Shown here: positions 7,802-15,809 of the stretch, piece by piece
How positions within the stretch are numbered: the first letter of the stretch is position 1
Layout: every line of letters begins with the position of its first letter
Source: an uncultured Moheibacter sp.
GTDB lineage: Bacteria; Bacteroidota; Bacteroidia; Flavobacteriales; Weeksellaceae
DNA: 19,395 nucleotides
NCBI GenBank assembly: GCA_937875605.1
Contig: CALLXZ010000342.1
Location: 1 to 19,395 of the forward strand
Reading direction: 5' to 3'
Notes under the pieces: generated by a model
What the model saw: only the letters and a program-made list of their open reading frames with translations
The model's database searches: none
Told to the model about the DNA's origin: nothing
Made by a program: the position numbers and the translations under genes

Positions 7802-8593
7802 ATGCAGACCGAAAAAATCATAGATCACATTGTCAATTGGCTGAGCGAATATCTGAAAAATTCTCATCAAAAAGGATTTGTCATCGGGATTTCGGGAGGA
7901 ATAGATTCAGCAGTTACTTCCACGCTTTGTGCAAAGACGGGCTTCCCTGTACTTTGTCTGGAAATGCCGATTCATCAGGCAGAGAATCAGGTGACTCGGG
8001 CGCAAAATCACATCGAATGGCTGCAATCCAATTTTGAAAAAATACATAGCAAAACGGTAGATCTGACACCGGTTTATGATGAATTTGTTTCGGTTGCTGA
8101 AAGATCGGAAAACGAATATGCATATCATTTGTCGCTTGCCAATACCCGAGCCAGATTACGGATGACTTCGCTTTATTATTATGCAGGAATAAATAGTTAC
8201 ATCGTTGCCGGAACGGGAAATAAAGTGGAAGATTTTGGGGTTGGATTTTTTACCAAATATGGTGACGGCGGCGTGGACATCAGTCCCATTGCGGATTTGA
8301 TGAAATCGGAAGTTTATAAAATTGCGGAATTTTTAGGCATCAATCAGGACATTCAAAAAGCAGCGCCGACCGATGGACTTTTTGGGGATAACCGAACGGA
8401 TGAAGACCAAATCGGTGCTTCCTATGATGAGCTGGAATGGGCGATGAAAGCCAAGGAGCGCGGACAAATTGCGAAAGATTTTTCAGGAAGAGAACGGGAA
8501 GTTTTTGAAATTTATGAAAAGCGCCATAAAGCCAATCTACATAAAATGATCCCCATTCCGGTTTGTGAGATTCCGAGGGAATTATTCAATTAA
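7802..8593 (+). CDS. nadE: NH3-dependent NAD synthetase
   Basis: NadE converts nicotinate adenine dinucleotide to NAD+ using ATP and ammonia, the last step of NAD biosynthesis. The 263-residue protein has only the synthetase domain and no glutaminase domain, so it relies on free ammonia. The PP-loop motif SGGIDS is at 31-36. Further family motifs are VAGTGNKVEDFGVGFFTKYG, with the NaAD-binding residues, and APTDGLFGDNRTDEDQIG, the mobile loop over the active site. The start is chosen by length and by the -7 element 32 bases upstream. It is followed after 51 bases by a lipoprotein gene on the same strand. Confidence 0.95.
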   Translation: MQTEKIIDHIVNWLSEYLKNSHQKGFVIGISGGIDSAVTSTLCAKTGFPVLCLEMPIHQAENQVTRAQNHIEWLQSNFEKIHSKTVDLTPVYDEFVSVAERSENEYAYHLSLANTRARLRMTSLYYYAGINSYIVAGTGNKVEDFGVGFFTKYGDGGVDISPIADLMKSEVYKIAEFLGINQDIQKAAPTDGLFGDNRTDEDQIGASYDELEWAMKAKERGQIAKDFSGREREVFEIYEKRHKANLHKMIPIPVCEIPRELFN

Positions 8594-8644
8594 TTTAAAG
8601 AATTGAATTCAAGTTTTTTCTATCTTTAAGAAAATTCCGATCAA

Positions 8645-9385
8645 ATGAAAAATCTTGTTTTTGCATTTCTAATTGCAATCCTGACTGTTTCCTGTAAAAA
8701 ATCAGATGAATTTCGGACAAATTCTCAAAGCTCGGATTCTGATAGTATTGTGCTAAACGACCCGAAAAACAATTTGAACATTCAGACGAAATCCTTTGTA
8801 GAAATAGACAGTTCTGGGATTTTGATGTTTCCTCTGGAAATGAGCGAAGCAAAAAGAACCAGAGATATGAGTTATAAAGATATTCCAAATGGTAATTATT
8901 GGAATATTATATTTTTGAATTCAAAAACCAACGAATATCATCTGTTAAGTCAGCAGAAAATGCTGATTTATGATTACAATTATGATGAATACCAAGAAGA
9001 AAGAGGAATCAGCACCTCGAGGGACATTCCTTATATTTTTTACAGAATTCGTTCAGATGATTTCAATCAAGACAAATTACTGAATCAACAAGATCCGCTT
9101 TATCTGTATGTCTCAGATCTATTTGGAAAAAATTTTCGTCAGATTTCTCCTAAAGATCAGCATCTCATCAATTGGAGTTATATAAAAAGCTCCAATAAAA
9201 TTTTGATGAATGTTCAAAAAGATAGTGGTAAAAACGGGGAATTTGATTCGTATGATGAAATTAATACTTACGAATTAACATTAGGACAAGACGAAAATCC
9301 AAGAGAAATATTCAGTCAAAAATTCAAAAATGAATTAAAAATATTATTTGACCGAGATTGGAAACGAATTGATAAAGATGAATAA
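8645..9385 (+). CDS. Lipoprotein with two dockerin-like calcium-loop motifs, function unknown
   Basis: I do not recognise this 246-residue protein by name. It starts with a lipoprotein signal peptide (VSC, lipidated C17) and should sit in the envelope. Two 12-residue stretches resemble EF-hand/dockerin calcium loops. D139-F-N141-Q-D143-KLLNQQ-D150 fits D-x-N-x-D-x6-D. D193-SGK-N197-G198-E-F-D201-SY-D204 fits the second half of the pattern. The first is followed by LYLYVSDLFGKNF and the second by INTYELTL, which look like equivalent beta strands, so a repeated beta-propeller-like fold with bound calcium is possible. A weak promoter (TATCTTTA, 8621-8628) lies between it and nadE. Its stop directly abuts the stop of the convergent gene, with no base between. 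Confidence 0.85.
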   Translation: MKNLVFAFLIAILTVSCKKSDEFRTNSQSSDSDSIVLNDPKNNLNIQTKSFVEIDSSGILMFPLEMSEAKRTRDMSYKDIPNGNYWNIIFLNSKTNEYHLLSQQKMLIYDYNYDEYQEERGISTSRDIPYIFYRIRSDDFNQDKLLNQQDPLYLYVSDLFGKNFRQISPKDQHLINWSYIKSSNKILMNVQKDSGKNGEFDSYDEINTYELTLGQDENPREIFSQKFKNELKILFDRDWKRIDKDE

Positions 9386-10099
9386 TCAATGCTCATGTTG
9401 TTCCCCATCTATCTGCAAACTTTCCAGAGTTGGGGAAATATAAGGAATGTCTAGATTTAATCCTCTCAGTATAAAAAGAACCCCAAGCAGTACCATCAGA
9501 TACGGTAAAAATTTTAGGATTTTCTGACGAGTTTGGAGACTTACTGCATTTCCAGCTAATACGGAAACAAACATCAGCGGAATGGTTCCTAATCCGAAAC
9601 AAACCATAAAAAGCACACTTCCACCGACCGAACCCATCGCCATAGACCCTGTCAAAGCGGCATAGACTGCGCCACAAGGAAGTAAGCCATTTAAAAGTCC
9701 GGTAATATAAAGCGAGGAATAATTTTTTCTTCTCAGAAATTTTCCCAATCCTGATTTTAAATTGTACATCAGGCGGGCAAAAGGTTTCATTCTGAAGTTT
9801 TGAGCTCCGAGATTTTTGGGTAATAGTGCAATTAAAATCATCAGAATTCCCACTCCAATGCTCAGTGGATTCTGTAGTCCTGCAAAAGAAATTCCTGTTC
9901 CGATGATTCCTAATACCGCTCCTAAAAAAGAATAGGTTGTCACTCTTCCTAACTGATAGGTCAGGTTTCGAAGTGTAAAATCAATTTTATTTTGAGGATT
10001 TAGTCCAAGTGAAAATGCGATAGGTCCACACATCCCTACACAGTGCAAACTGGATGCAAGTCCGAGAACCAATGCTACTATGAGGAAGGAGCCGTCCAA
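9386..10099 (-). CDS. TauE/SafE-like (DsbD-type) membrane protein of the cbb3 cluster
   Basis: This 237-residue integral membrane protein has about six hydrophobic segments. Conserved cysteines are in SLHCVGMCGP (17-26) and NGLLPCGAVYAA (137-148), each in or next to a membrane helix, and the C-terminus is histidine-rich (HEH). It matches the family usually annotated as sulfite exporter TauE/SafE or the DsbD transmembrane region, found at the end of cbb3 clusters. The CxxxC-type pair suggests copper handling or thiol transfer for oxidase maturation rather than sulfite export; that is inference from context. The start overlaps the end of ccoH by 22 bases, so translation is probably coupled. It is the last gene of the cluster, and no terminator is seen before the convergent gene. 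Confidence 0.88.
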   Translation of the reverse strand: MDGSFLIVALVLGLASSLHCVGMCGPIAFSLGLNPQNKIDFTLRNLTYQLGRVTTYSFLGAVLGIIGTGISFAGLQNPLSIGVGILMILIALLPKNLGAQNFRMKPFARLMYNLKSGLGKFLRRKNYSSLYITGLLNGLLPCGAVYAALTGSMAMGSVGGSVLFMVCFGLGTIPLMFVSVLAGNAVSLQTRQKILKFLPYLMVLLGVLFILRGLNLDIPYISPTLESLQIDGEQHEH

Positions 10100-10527
10100 T
10101 TCACTTTTTGTTTAAGCAAATAATTCTTTCCATCCTGCTTCCAACGAATGGAGACTTCGTATTCACCCTTAATCAGATCTGCAGCATGCATCAATTGTTC
10201 TTTTCTGGAATTCAATTTTAGAGGTTGCTTTACATCTTCCGAACTGTTATTGGAACGTAAAAACAAAACTTCGCCGCTTTGAGGTTGTTCATGAAAACGG
10301 ATCATGTATCCGTTTGCCTGCTCTATAATTTCCGGTTTTTTATCCAATGAATTTGCTCGTTTTGCAGCATCTATGTCGTCCTGATAATGTACGGTTTTTT
10401 CATAATAGTTTTCATCGACCATCTCGCCCATATTTCCGGCAAAAAAAACAAGTGAAGAAATGAAAATCATGAAACTGCCTAACGCCACCATCAATCCGTG
10501 AGCCCATGTAAATTTGAATTTCGCCAT
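10078..10527 (-). CDS. ccoH: FixH/CcoH-family cbb3 assembly protein
   Basis: CcoH is a small membrane protein that interacts with CcoI and the oxidase during cbb3 assembly. The 149 residues have one N-terminal membrane helix (about 9-30), the family's YYEKTVHYQDDIDAAKRA motif (41-58), and a periplasmic beta-rich domain that resembles a cupredoxin-like fold in length and pattern. It lies 8 bases after ccoG and overlaps the next gene by 22 bases. Sequence conservation in this family is low, so the call rests on the YxxxxxYQ motif plus context. Confidence 0.9.
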   Translation of the reverse strand: MAKFKFTWAHGLMVALGSFMIFISSLVFFAGNMGEMVDENYYEKTVHYQDDIDAAKRANSLDKKPEIIEQANGYMIRFHEQPQSGEVLFLRSNNSSEDVKQPLKLNSRKEQLMHAADLIKGEYEVSIRWKQDGKNYLLKQKVNWTAPSS

Positions 10528-10535
10528 ATTTATTT

Positions 10536-11990
10536 TTAATAAGGTGCTGAAAAACTTGTTAAATATTCATCCAATTCTTTCCCATCCTGATCTACCGCCA
10601 CCATGACCACAGGTTCCTTGTAAGAGCTAATGTCTTCCATCGGGATTCGGACTTCCACTACGCCCTGCTGAACATTTCCTTTGGTCAAGCGAATCGTAGA
10701 TGGACCATCTAAAATACGAATGGTTCCGTCATTATGCGATTTCAATCCGAATTGTACTTTCAAATCACTGTTGGTTTTGTTATAAAGTGTATATTGATAC
10801 AAATTGGAAATATTTTGTCCTTCTATTTTATAATTTTTTCCGGGAACGTGTAAAAATTTAATTTCGACATCATTTCGACTAAATAAAAACACATTGATTG
10901 CTACAATCATTCCAATTAAAACTAGTGTATAGGCAATCATCCTTCCGGTCAATTTGAATTTTTTACCGGTTTCTATGTTTTCTTCCGAAGCATAACGAAT
11001 CAAACCTTTCGGCAGATTTACTTTTTCCATCACTTCGTCACAGGCATCTATACAAGCAGTACAGTTAACGCATTCCAATTGTGTTCCGTTTCGGATGTCA
11101 ATTCCCGTAGGGCAAACCACGACACATTGTTTACAGTCAATGCAATCTCCTTTTCCGGCTGCCTGACGGTCTTCCCCTTTTCGGAATTTAGAACGACCAG
11201 CAGAGGATTCGCCTCTCTTAAAATCATAAGCTACAATAATGGTTTTCTTATCAATTAAAACGCCCTGAAGACGTCCGTAAGGGCAAACCAATGTACAAAC
11301 CTGCTCTCTGAACCATGCAAAAATGAAATAAAATAATCCTGTAAAAACAATCAGCCCGATAAACGTGCTCATATTTTCACCCGGACCTTCTTTTACCAAA
11401 TCCAATAATTCATCGGATCCTATAATGTATGCCAAAAAAACATTGGCGATAAAGAAAGAAATAAGCGAAAAAATTGTCCATTTTAAAAGACGTTTTCTGA
11501 TCTTTTCTTCGTCCCATTCTTGTTTGGCTAATTTCATCTGTTTAGGACGATCGCCTTCGATCCAGTATTCAATACGGCGGAAAACGTGCTCCATAAAAAT
11601 GGTCTGCGGACAAATCCACCCACAGAAGATTCGTCCATAAACGACTGTAAATAAGACGATGAAAACAATCGTCGTAATCATTCCGATTGCCAGCAGAAAG
11701 AAATCGGAAGTAAAAAAAGGAAATCCGAAAATGATGAATTCTCCTTTCGGAATATTGAACATGAAAATTGGATTTCCGTTCGGTAATTTCACAAAAGGGG
11801 CAATTACTAAAAATGCCAAAAGCACATAACTTACCCAACTTCTGTAATTTGTAAATTTTCCGGAAGGTTTTTTAGGAAACACCCACTGGCGTTTTCCTTT
11901 TCTGTCCATTGTTACTATTGTGGATCTAAACGCTTCTTCCTCTTCTGAAAGTTTATCTAAATCCTGATCTTTGATTTGAGAATCGTCCAT
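10536..11990 (-). CDS. ccoG: CcoG/FixG/RdxA cbb3 accessory ferredoxin-like protein
   Basis: CcoG is a polytopic membrane iron-sulphur protein; in proteobacteria it reduces Cu(II) to Cu(I) for cbb3 maturation. The 484 residues contain several membrane helices, FCGWICP (122-128), CTLVCPYGR (232-240), and a ferredoxin domain with two four-cysteine sets: C283, C286, C289, C293 and C307, C310, C313, C317. A further helix near 351-370 is followed by an immunoglobulin-like C-terminal domain typical of FixG. All expected cysteines are present. The gap to ccoP holds a hairpin (12004-12029) but no promoter that I can see. Confidence 0.97.
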   Translation of the reverse strand: MDDSQIKDQDLDKLSEEEEAFRSTIVTMDRKGKRQWVFPKKPSGKFTNYRSWVSYVLLAFLVIAPFVKLPNGNPIFMFNIPKGEFIIFGFPFFTSDFFLLAIGMITTIVFIVLFTVVYGRIFCGWICPQTIFMEHVFRRIEYWIEGDRPKQMKLAKQEWDEEKIRKRLLKWTIFSLISFFIANVFLAYIIGSDELLDLVKEGPGENMSTFIGLIVFTGLFYFIFAWFREQVCTLVCPYGRLQGVLIDKKTIIVAYDFKRGESSAGRSKFRKGEDRQAAGKGDCIDCKQCVVVCPTGIDIRNGTQLECVNCTACIDACDEVMEKVNLPKGLIRYASEENIETGKKFKLTGRMIAYTLVLIGMIVAINVFLFSRNDVEIKFLHVPGKNYKIEGQNISNLYQYTLYNKTNSDLKVQFGLKSHNDGTIRILDGPSTIRLTKGNVQQGVVEVRIPMEDISSYKEPVVMVAVDQDGKELDEYLTSFSAPY

Positions 11991-12003
11991 TTTAATTTTT
12001 CGA

Positions 12004-12029
12004 TCCCATTTCTAAAGTCTAAAATGGGA
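12004..12029. other. Hairpin between ccoP and ccoG
   Basis: TCCCATTT (12004-12011) pairs perfectly with AAATGGGA (12022-12029) around a 10-base loop. In the minus-strand transcript no U-run follows, so it is not an obvious terminator of the operon. On the plus strand it is followed by AGTTTTTATTG, but no plus-strand gene precedes it. It may be an RNA processing or stability element that sets the ratio of structural to accessory proteins. Confidence 0.6.
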
Positions 12030-12034
12030 AGTTT

Positions 12035-13063
12035 TTATTGTGCAGAATCCTTTTTAACAGGTTCTGCGTTTTCTGTGGTATTACCTGTTGCAGATGGCGC
12101 AGGCGCTGTACTGCCACCGTCCTTTGCCCATGCCGGAATCATTTCTCCCTGTGGAGCAGCTCCTCCTTCATTAGCTGAAACTGTTGGTAAATCCTGATTC
12201 ATATAATAAACATAAGAAGCTACTTTTTCAATCGCAAGACCTGTCAATTCTCCTTTTTTACCAAAGGGACGCATCTGAGGGTTTTTCGGGCTACCGTTGT
12301 ATACTATATCGTAGATATTATAGAAAAGGCTGTCCTGAACTTTATTGACCCAAAAATCATCTGTCAAGTTGGGACCGATTCCTCCTCCACCATTAGCCGT
12401 GTGACAAGTTGCACATAAAGACTCAAATGTTTTCTTTCCTTCTTCGATTGCCTGCGGATCTAAATATTTGTTTTTTGCGCCTTCAATCGTAATATCATTT
12501 TCCTCAATCCATTTATCAACTAATGCTTGTTGCTTTGAATTATACTCTTCATATTCTATCTCTGGATGGGCAAAGTCAGTAAAACTATAGGCCAATACAT
12601 AAACCACCATAAATACAATACCCATGTAGAACATCGCGAGCCACCACTGTGGTAACGCATTATCTAACTCTTTAATTCCGTCAAATCCATGATCCAAAAT
12701 GATCGCCTCTTCTTCTTCATCTGTTTGACGGTATCGACCACTATTTATCAAACGACTGAAATAATTTTGTTTTGACATCACAACATACTGTTGCTGTTGC
12801 TCTGGAGATAGTCCTTTGAACTTCTGACTTTCCACTACTTTGTTAATCGCATTGATAATCAAAAGCATAATCAAAGCAATGACCACAATTCCGATTGCCA
12901 TTCCGCTTGAATAGGTTTCAACGAAATGATTCCATGTATTGGTGAAAAAACCAAAAAAACCAGTACTCATATCAAACCCTATTGGGGTTACCATCATGAT
13001 AATGGCGATGATGGAAATCATAATAATTGGAATAAATACTCTCCCCGGCGTACGTTGTTTCAT
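12035..13063 (-). CDS. ccoP: cbb3 oxidase subunit III, mono-haem form
   Basis: CcoP feeds electrons from the bc-type donor to the CcoNO core. The 342 residues contain N-terminal membrane helices (about 10-28 and 54-72), the CcoP signature DHGFDGIKELDNALPQWW (124-141), a third helix (142-160), and one cytochrome c domain with the haem site C217-ATC-H221 and probable axial ligand M264. Only one CxxCH is present, whereas proteobacterial CcoP has two. The C-terminus (about 295-342) is an Ala/Pro/Thr-rich tail without visible structure. It starts 46 bases after ccoQ. Confidence 0.96.
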   Translation of the reverse strand: MKQRTPGRVFIPIIMISIIAIIMMVTPIGFDMSTGFFGFFTNTWNHFVETYSSGMAIGIVVIALIMLLIINAINKVVESQKFKGLSPEQQQQYVVMSKQNYFSRLINSGRYRQTDEEEEAIILDHGFDGIKELDNALPQWWLAMFYMGIVFMVVYVLAYSFTDFAHPEIEYEEYNSKQQALVDKWIEENDITIEGAKNKYLDPQAIEEGKKTFESLCATCHTANGGGGIGPNLTDDFWVNKVQDSLFYNIYDIVYNGSPKNPQMRPFGKKGELTGLAIEKVASYVYYMNQDLPTVSANEGGAAPQGEMIPAWAKDGGSTAPAPSATGNTTENAEPVKKDSAQ

Positions 13064-13109
13064 GTCTTAATTTTTTATTTCAATCGGCCTTTATCCGAAT
13101 TCTTTTTAG

Positions 13110-13286
13110 TTATTCTTCGTCCTTGTCCAGTGGCAATTCTGAGTCTTCTTTGTAATAATCTTTTGGGCGTTTCCAAATAAAGTACATCAATCCCAAGAAG
13201 AAAACGACAAACAAAAGCAAGGAAATGGTTTGCAAAATGTCTGCATTTTCATAATTGGTAAAAGCGTCTTTAAAGTACTTCAGCAT
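13110..13286 (-). CDS. ccoQ: Small cbb3 subunit CcoQ-like (58 residues)
   Basis: Reading the minus strand between ccoNO and ccoP gives a 58-codon gene: MLKYFKDAFT at the start, one membrane helix at about 19-37 (LQTISLLLFVVFFLGLMYF), then WKRPKDYYKEDSELPLDKDEE. One helix followed by a W-x-x-x-x-K/R, acidic cytoplasmic tail is the CcoQ/FixQ pattern; CcoQ stabilises the oxidase complex in proteobacteria. It starts 2 bases after the ccoNO stop. The position between ccoO and ccoP is canonical, which supports the call more than sequence similarity does. Confidence 0.85.
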   Translation of the reverse strand: MLKYFKDAFTNYENADILQTISLLLFVVFFLGLMYFIWKRPKDYYKEDSELPLDKDEE

Positions 13287-13288
13287 AA

Positions 13289-15565
13289 TTAATTATTTCC
13301 AGAACCTATGATGGATGTTGTTTCTGTTTGCTCTGTCGAAATATCGGTACCCAAACGTTGCAAATAAGCAATAAGTGCTGTGATTTCTCTCTCTCTCAAC
13401 GGGACAAAGTCTTCCCCTTTTTCTTTTGCCTCACGGTCATATCGTTCTTTCAATTTAACATCAGCTTCAAAAATACTCTTTTCAATAGCTAATGCTTGTT
13501 TGTCCATAGAAACCGTGATGCTGTCAAAATCTTCTTCCTCATATGGCACACCCAATTGTACCATCGTTTTCAATTTACTATCCGTACGATCTCGATTAAG
13601 TTTGTTCTTAATCAACCAAGGATATCTTGGCATAATAGACCCAGGAGATGTATCACGCGGATCCCACATGTGCTTGTAGTGCCATGCATCCGGGTTTTTT
13701 CCACCTTGTCTGTGCAAATCCGGTCCTGAACGCTGAGATCCCCATAAGAACGGATGGTGATAAACATACTCACCCGGTTTAGAATATTCTCCATAACGTT
13801 TCACCTCATCACGGAATGGTCGAATCATCTGTGTATGACAGGCATTACAACCTTCACGAATGTACAAGTCTCTTCCTTCTAATTCAAGCGGAGTATAAGG
13901 CGTAACTGAAGCAATAGTTGGCACATTGGATTTCACAACCAATGTTGGGATAATTTCAACGGCTCCTCCGATAGCTACAGCAAGGAAAGATAAAACCGTC
14001 AACAAAGTAGGCATTCTTTCTAACCAAGTATGAGCTCCCTCACCTTTCTTACGAGCAGAACTAATTTTAGCCAATGCAGGAGCTTCTGCCTCCTCATTTG
14101 GTATATACTGACCTTTTCTTACCGTTTTCCAAATATTAACAACCATCAGAATGCCCCCGATCAAATAAAGCAGTCCTCCAAATGCACGCATCGGATACAA
14201 CCAGTCTTTCAAAATCGTAACCGTCTGTAAGAAGTTACCATATTTTAAAGTTCCGTCTTCATTGAATTGCTGCCACATAAGACCTTGCGTCCATCCAGCT
14301 ACGTACATTGGAATTACCCAGAAAAGAATTCCCATTGTTCCGATCCAGAAATGCGCATTTGCCATTTTGTTGGAAGCTAATTTTGTATTAAACATTCTTG
14401 GAAGTAACCAATAAATCATACCAAACAACATAAAACCATTCCATCCTAACGTTCCTACGTGTACGTGCGCGGGAACCCAATCGGTAAAATGTCCGATTTT
14501 ATTTAAAGTTTTTGTAGCAAGCAAAGGTCCCTCAAAAGTTGCCATACCATAACAAGTAATTGCCACTACGAAAAACTTCAACACCGGTTCTTCTCTCACT
14601 TTATCCCAAGCGCCTCTTAATGTCAATAATCCATTCAACATTCCTCCCCAAGACGGAGCAATCAACATAATGGAGAATCCAGTACCAACGGCCTGAACCC
14701 AAGCAGGAAGCGAAGTATATAATAAATGGTGAGGTCCTGCCCAGATATAAATAAAGATCAAAGACCAAAAGTGAACAATCGATAATTTATAGGAGAAAAC
14801 CGGACGGTTTGCTGCTTTTGGAACGAAGTAGTACATCAATCCCAAAATAGGTGTTGTTAAGACAAATGCCACTGCATTATGTCCATACCACCATTGAACC
14901 AAAGCATCTTGTACACCTGCATACAAAGAATAACTTTTTGGGGCTGTTAAACTCCAGCTGATTGGAATTTCTAAATTGTTAAATATATGAAGCATAGCCA
15001 CAGCCACCCAAGTTCCTAGATAAAACCAAATCGCCACATATAAATGTCTAACTCTTCTTTGATAAATGGTTTTCAGCATATTTACACCGAAAATTACCCA
15101 GGAAAGGGCAATCAGAATATCCAAGGGCCACTCGTGCTCTGCATATTCTTTTGATGTGTTAAACCCTAAAAGGAAAGTAACCAAAGACAATAAAATAAAT
15201 AACTGCCAACTCCAGAAATGCGTCCAACTCATCACATCACTTCCCATACGAGTTTTCAACAAACGTTGCATCGAATAATAAGCTCCTGCGAAAAACCCGT
15301 TCCCCACAAATGCAAAAACCGCAAAAGTGGTATGGATCATCCTTAAACGACCAAAGCCCATCATCCCGTTTGTGCCGGCAAGTCCTTCGATGCTTCCACC
15401 GATTCTCGGATCATCGGATCCGAAAATATAATCCGGTAATTCAGGAAAAAATTTCAGAGTTGCAACCAATACACCAAATGTAAAGGCCATGATAGCCCAA
15501 AATATAGTGGCATAAAGGAAATACTTTACGATTCTGTTATCGTACTTAAACGTTTGCATTTGCAT
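13289..15565 (-). CDS. ccoNO: cbb3 oxidase fused subunits I and II (CcoN-CcoO)
   Basis: This 758-residue protein joins the catalytic subunit CcoN (about 1-490) to the membrane-anchored cytochrome c subunit CcoO (about 515-758). The CcoN part has all haem and copper ligands: H78 (low-spin haem b), H229 in the WWYGHNAV motif plus H279 and H280 in AGPHHLLYT (CuB), and H367 and H369 in PAHVHVGTLGWNG (haem b3 and haem b). The CcoO part has one helix (about 519-543), the haem c site C573-NAC-H577, and likely ligand M645 in GSIMPRYPW. The linker (about 481-515) is short and charged. This fusion is known in Bacteroidota. Its ATG overlaps the ccoS stop as TAATG. Confidence 0.97.
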   Translation of the reverse strand: MQMQTFKYDNRIVKYFLYATIFWAIMAFTFGVLVATLKFFPELPDYIFGSDDPRIGGSIEGLAGTNGMMGFGRLRMIHTTFAVFAFVGNGFFAGAYYSMQRLLKTRMGSDVMSWTHFWSWQLFILLSLVTFLLGFNTSKEYAEHEWPLDILIALSWVIFGVNMLKTIYQRRVRHLYVAIWFYLGTWVAVAMLHIFNNLEIPISWSLTAPKSYSLYAGVQDALVQWWYGHNAVAFVLTTPILGLMYYFVPKAANRPVFSYKLSIVHFWSLIFIYIWAGPHHLLYTSLPAWVQAVGTGFSIMLIAPSWGGMLNGLLTLRGAWDKVREEPVLKFFVVAITCYGMATFEGPLLATKTLNKIGHFTDWVPAHVHVGTLGWNGFMLFGMIYWLLPRMFNTKLASNKMANAHFWIGTMGILFWVIPMYVAGWTQGLMWQQFNEDGTLKYGNFLQTVTILKDWLYPMRAFGGLLYLIGGILMVVNIWKTVRKGQYIPNEEAEAPALAKISSARKKGEGAHTWLERMPTLLTVLSFLAVAIGGAVEIIPTLVVKSNVPTIASVTPYTPLELEGRDLYIREGCNACHTQMIRPFRDEVKRYGEYSKPGEYVYHHPFLWGSQRSGPDLHRQGGKNPDAWHYKHMWDPRDTSPGSIMPRYPWLIKNKLNRDRTDSKLKTMVQLGVPYEEEDFDSITVSMDKQALAIEKSIFEADVKLKERYDREAKEKGEDFVPLREREITALIAYLQRLGTDISTEQTETTSIIGSGNN

Positions 15566-15729
15566 TATGAATCAATTTTGTCTTTTACTTTTTTATCATC
15601 CATGAGCATCCTCACAGCCGGGGATTCATCCTCATCAAATTGCCCCTTTCTTGCCCCCAGTAAAAATAATACTAAAAATACTGCGGCCAAGGAAACACTT
15701 GCTATCACCATTAAAATCACGATTCCCAT
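15565..15729 (-). CDS. ccoS: cbb3 assembly protein CcoS (54 residues)
   Basis: CcoS is a tiny membrane protein needed in Rhodobacter to insert haem and copper into the oxidase. The minus strand from 15729 encodes 54 residues: one hydrophobic helix (about 2-24), then the family signature GARKGQFDEDESPAVRMLMDD (25-45), and a lysine-rich tail. Its TAA stop shares a base with the ccoNO start (TAATG), indicating translational coupling. A -7 element lies 8 bases upstream of the ATG and a Fnr-like box further up, so this gene probably heads the structural operon rather than depending only on read-through from ccoI. Confidence 0.93.
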   Translation of the reverse strand: MGIVILMVIASVSLAAVFLVLFLLGARKGQFDEDESPAVRMLMDDKKVKDKIDS

Positions 15730-15737
15730 AGCGTTTA

Positions 15738-15745
15738 CAAATGTA
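15738..15745 (-). promoter_or_regulatory. Predicted -7 element for ccoS and the oxidase operon
   Basis: The minus strand reads TACATTTG, a full match to TAnnTTTG, and only 8 bases separate it from the ccoS ATG. Transcription would start about 4 bases before the gene, giving an almost leaderless mRNA. No -33 TTG is seen; the Fnr-like box at 15769-15780 sits at about -40.5, where a class II activator would replace the -33 contact. Confidence 0.5.
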
Positions 15746-15768
15746 CAATAGCAACCGTAAAATTGTAA

Positions 15769-15780
15769 TGATTTTAGTCA
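15769..15780. promoter_or_regulatory. Candidate Fnr-like box upstream of ccoS
   Basis: TGAT-TTTA-GTCA matches the Crp/Fnr pattern TGAY-N4-RTCA and differs at one base from the box in the ccoI/regulator intergenic region (TGAT-TTAA-GTCA). Its centre lies 36.5 bases from the G of the -7 element, about -40.5 relative to the predicted start, close to the classic -41.5 for FNR activation. A 12-base palindrome, TTATTCGAATAA, lies just beyond it at 15786-15797. Confidence 0.55.
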
Positions 15781-15809
15781 GAGGGTTATTCGAATAAGTT
15801 AATTTATAC

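Noticed and set aside
8595-8888. 97-codon minus-strand ORF across the start of the lipoprotein gene
   Set aside because: It overlaps a gene with a clear signal peptide and lipobox; its own product has no recognisable features.
9058-9069. TGAT-TTCA-ATCA, a Fnr-like core
   Set aside because: It is inside the lipoprotein coding region, far from any promoter; taken as chance background.
9386-9388. Missing terminator between two convergent genes whose stops abut
   Set aside because: Closely packed convergent genes are common in small genomes; no further signal was seen.
13009-13020. TGAT-GGAA-ATCA, a Fnr-like core
   Set aside because: It is within the first codons of ccoP with no -7 element nearby at a sensible distance; probably chance.
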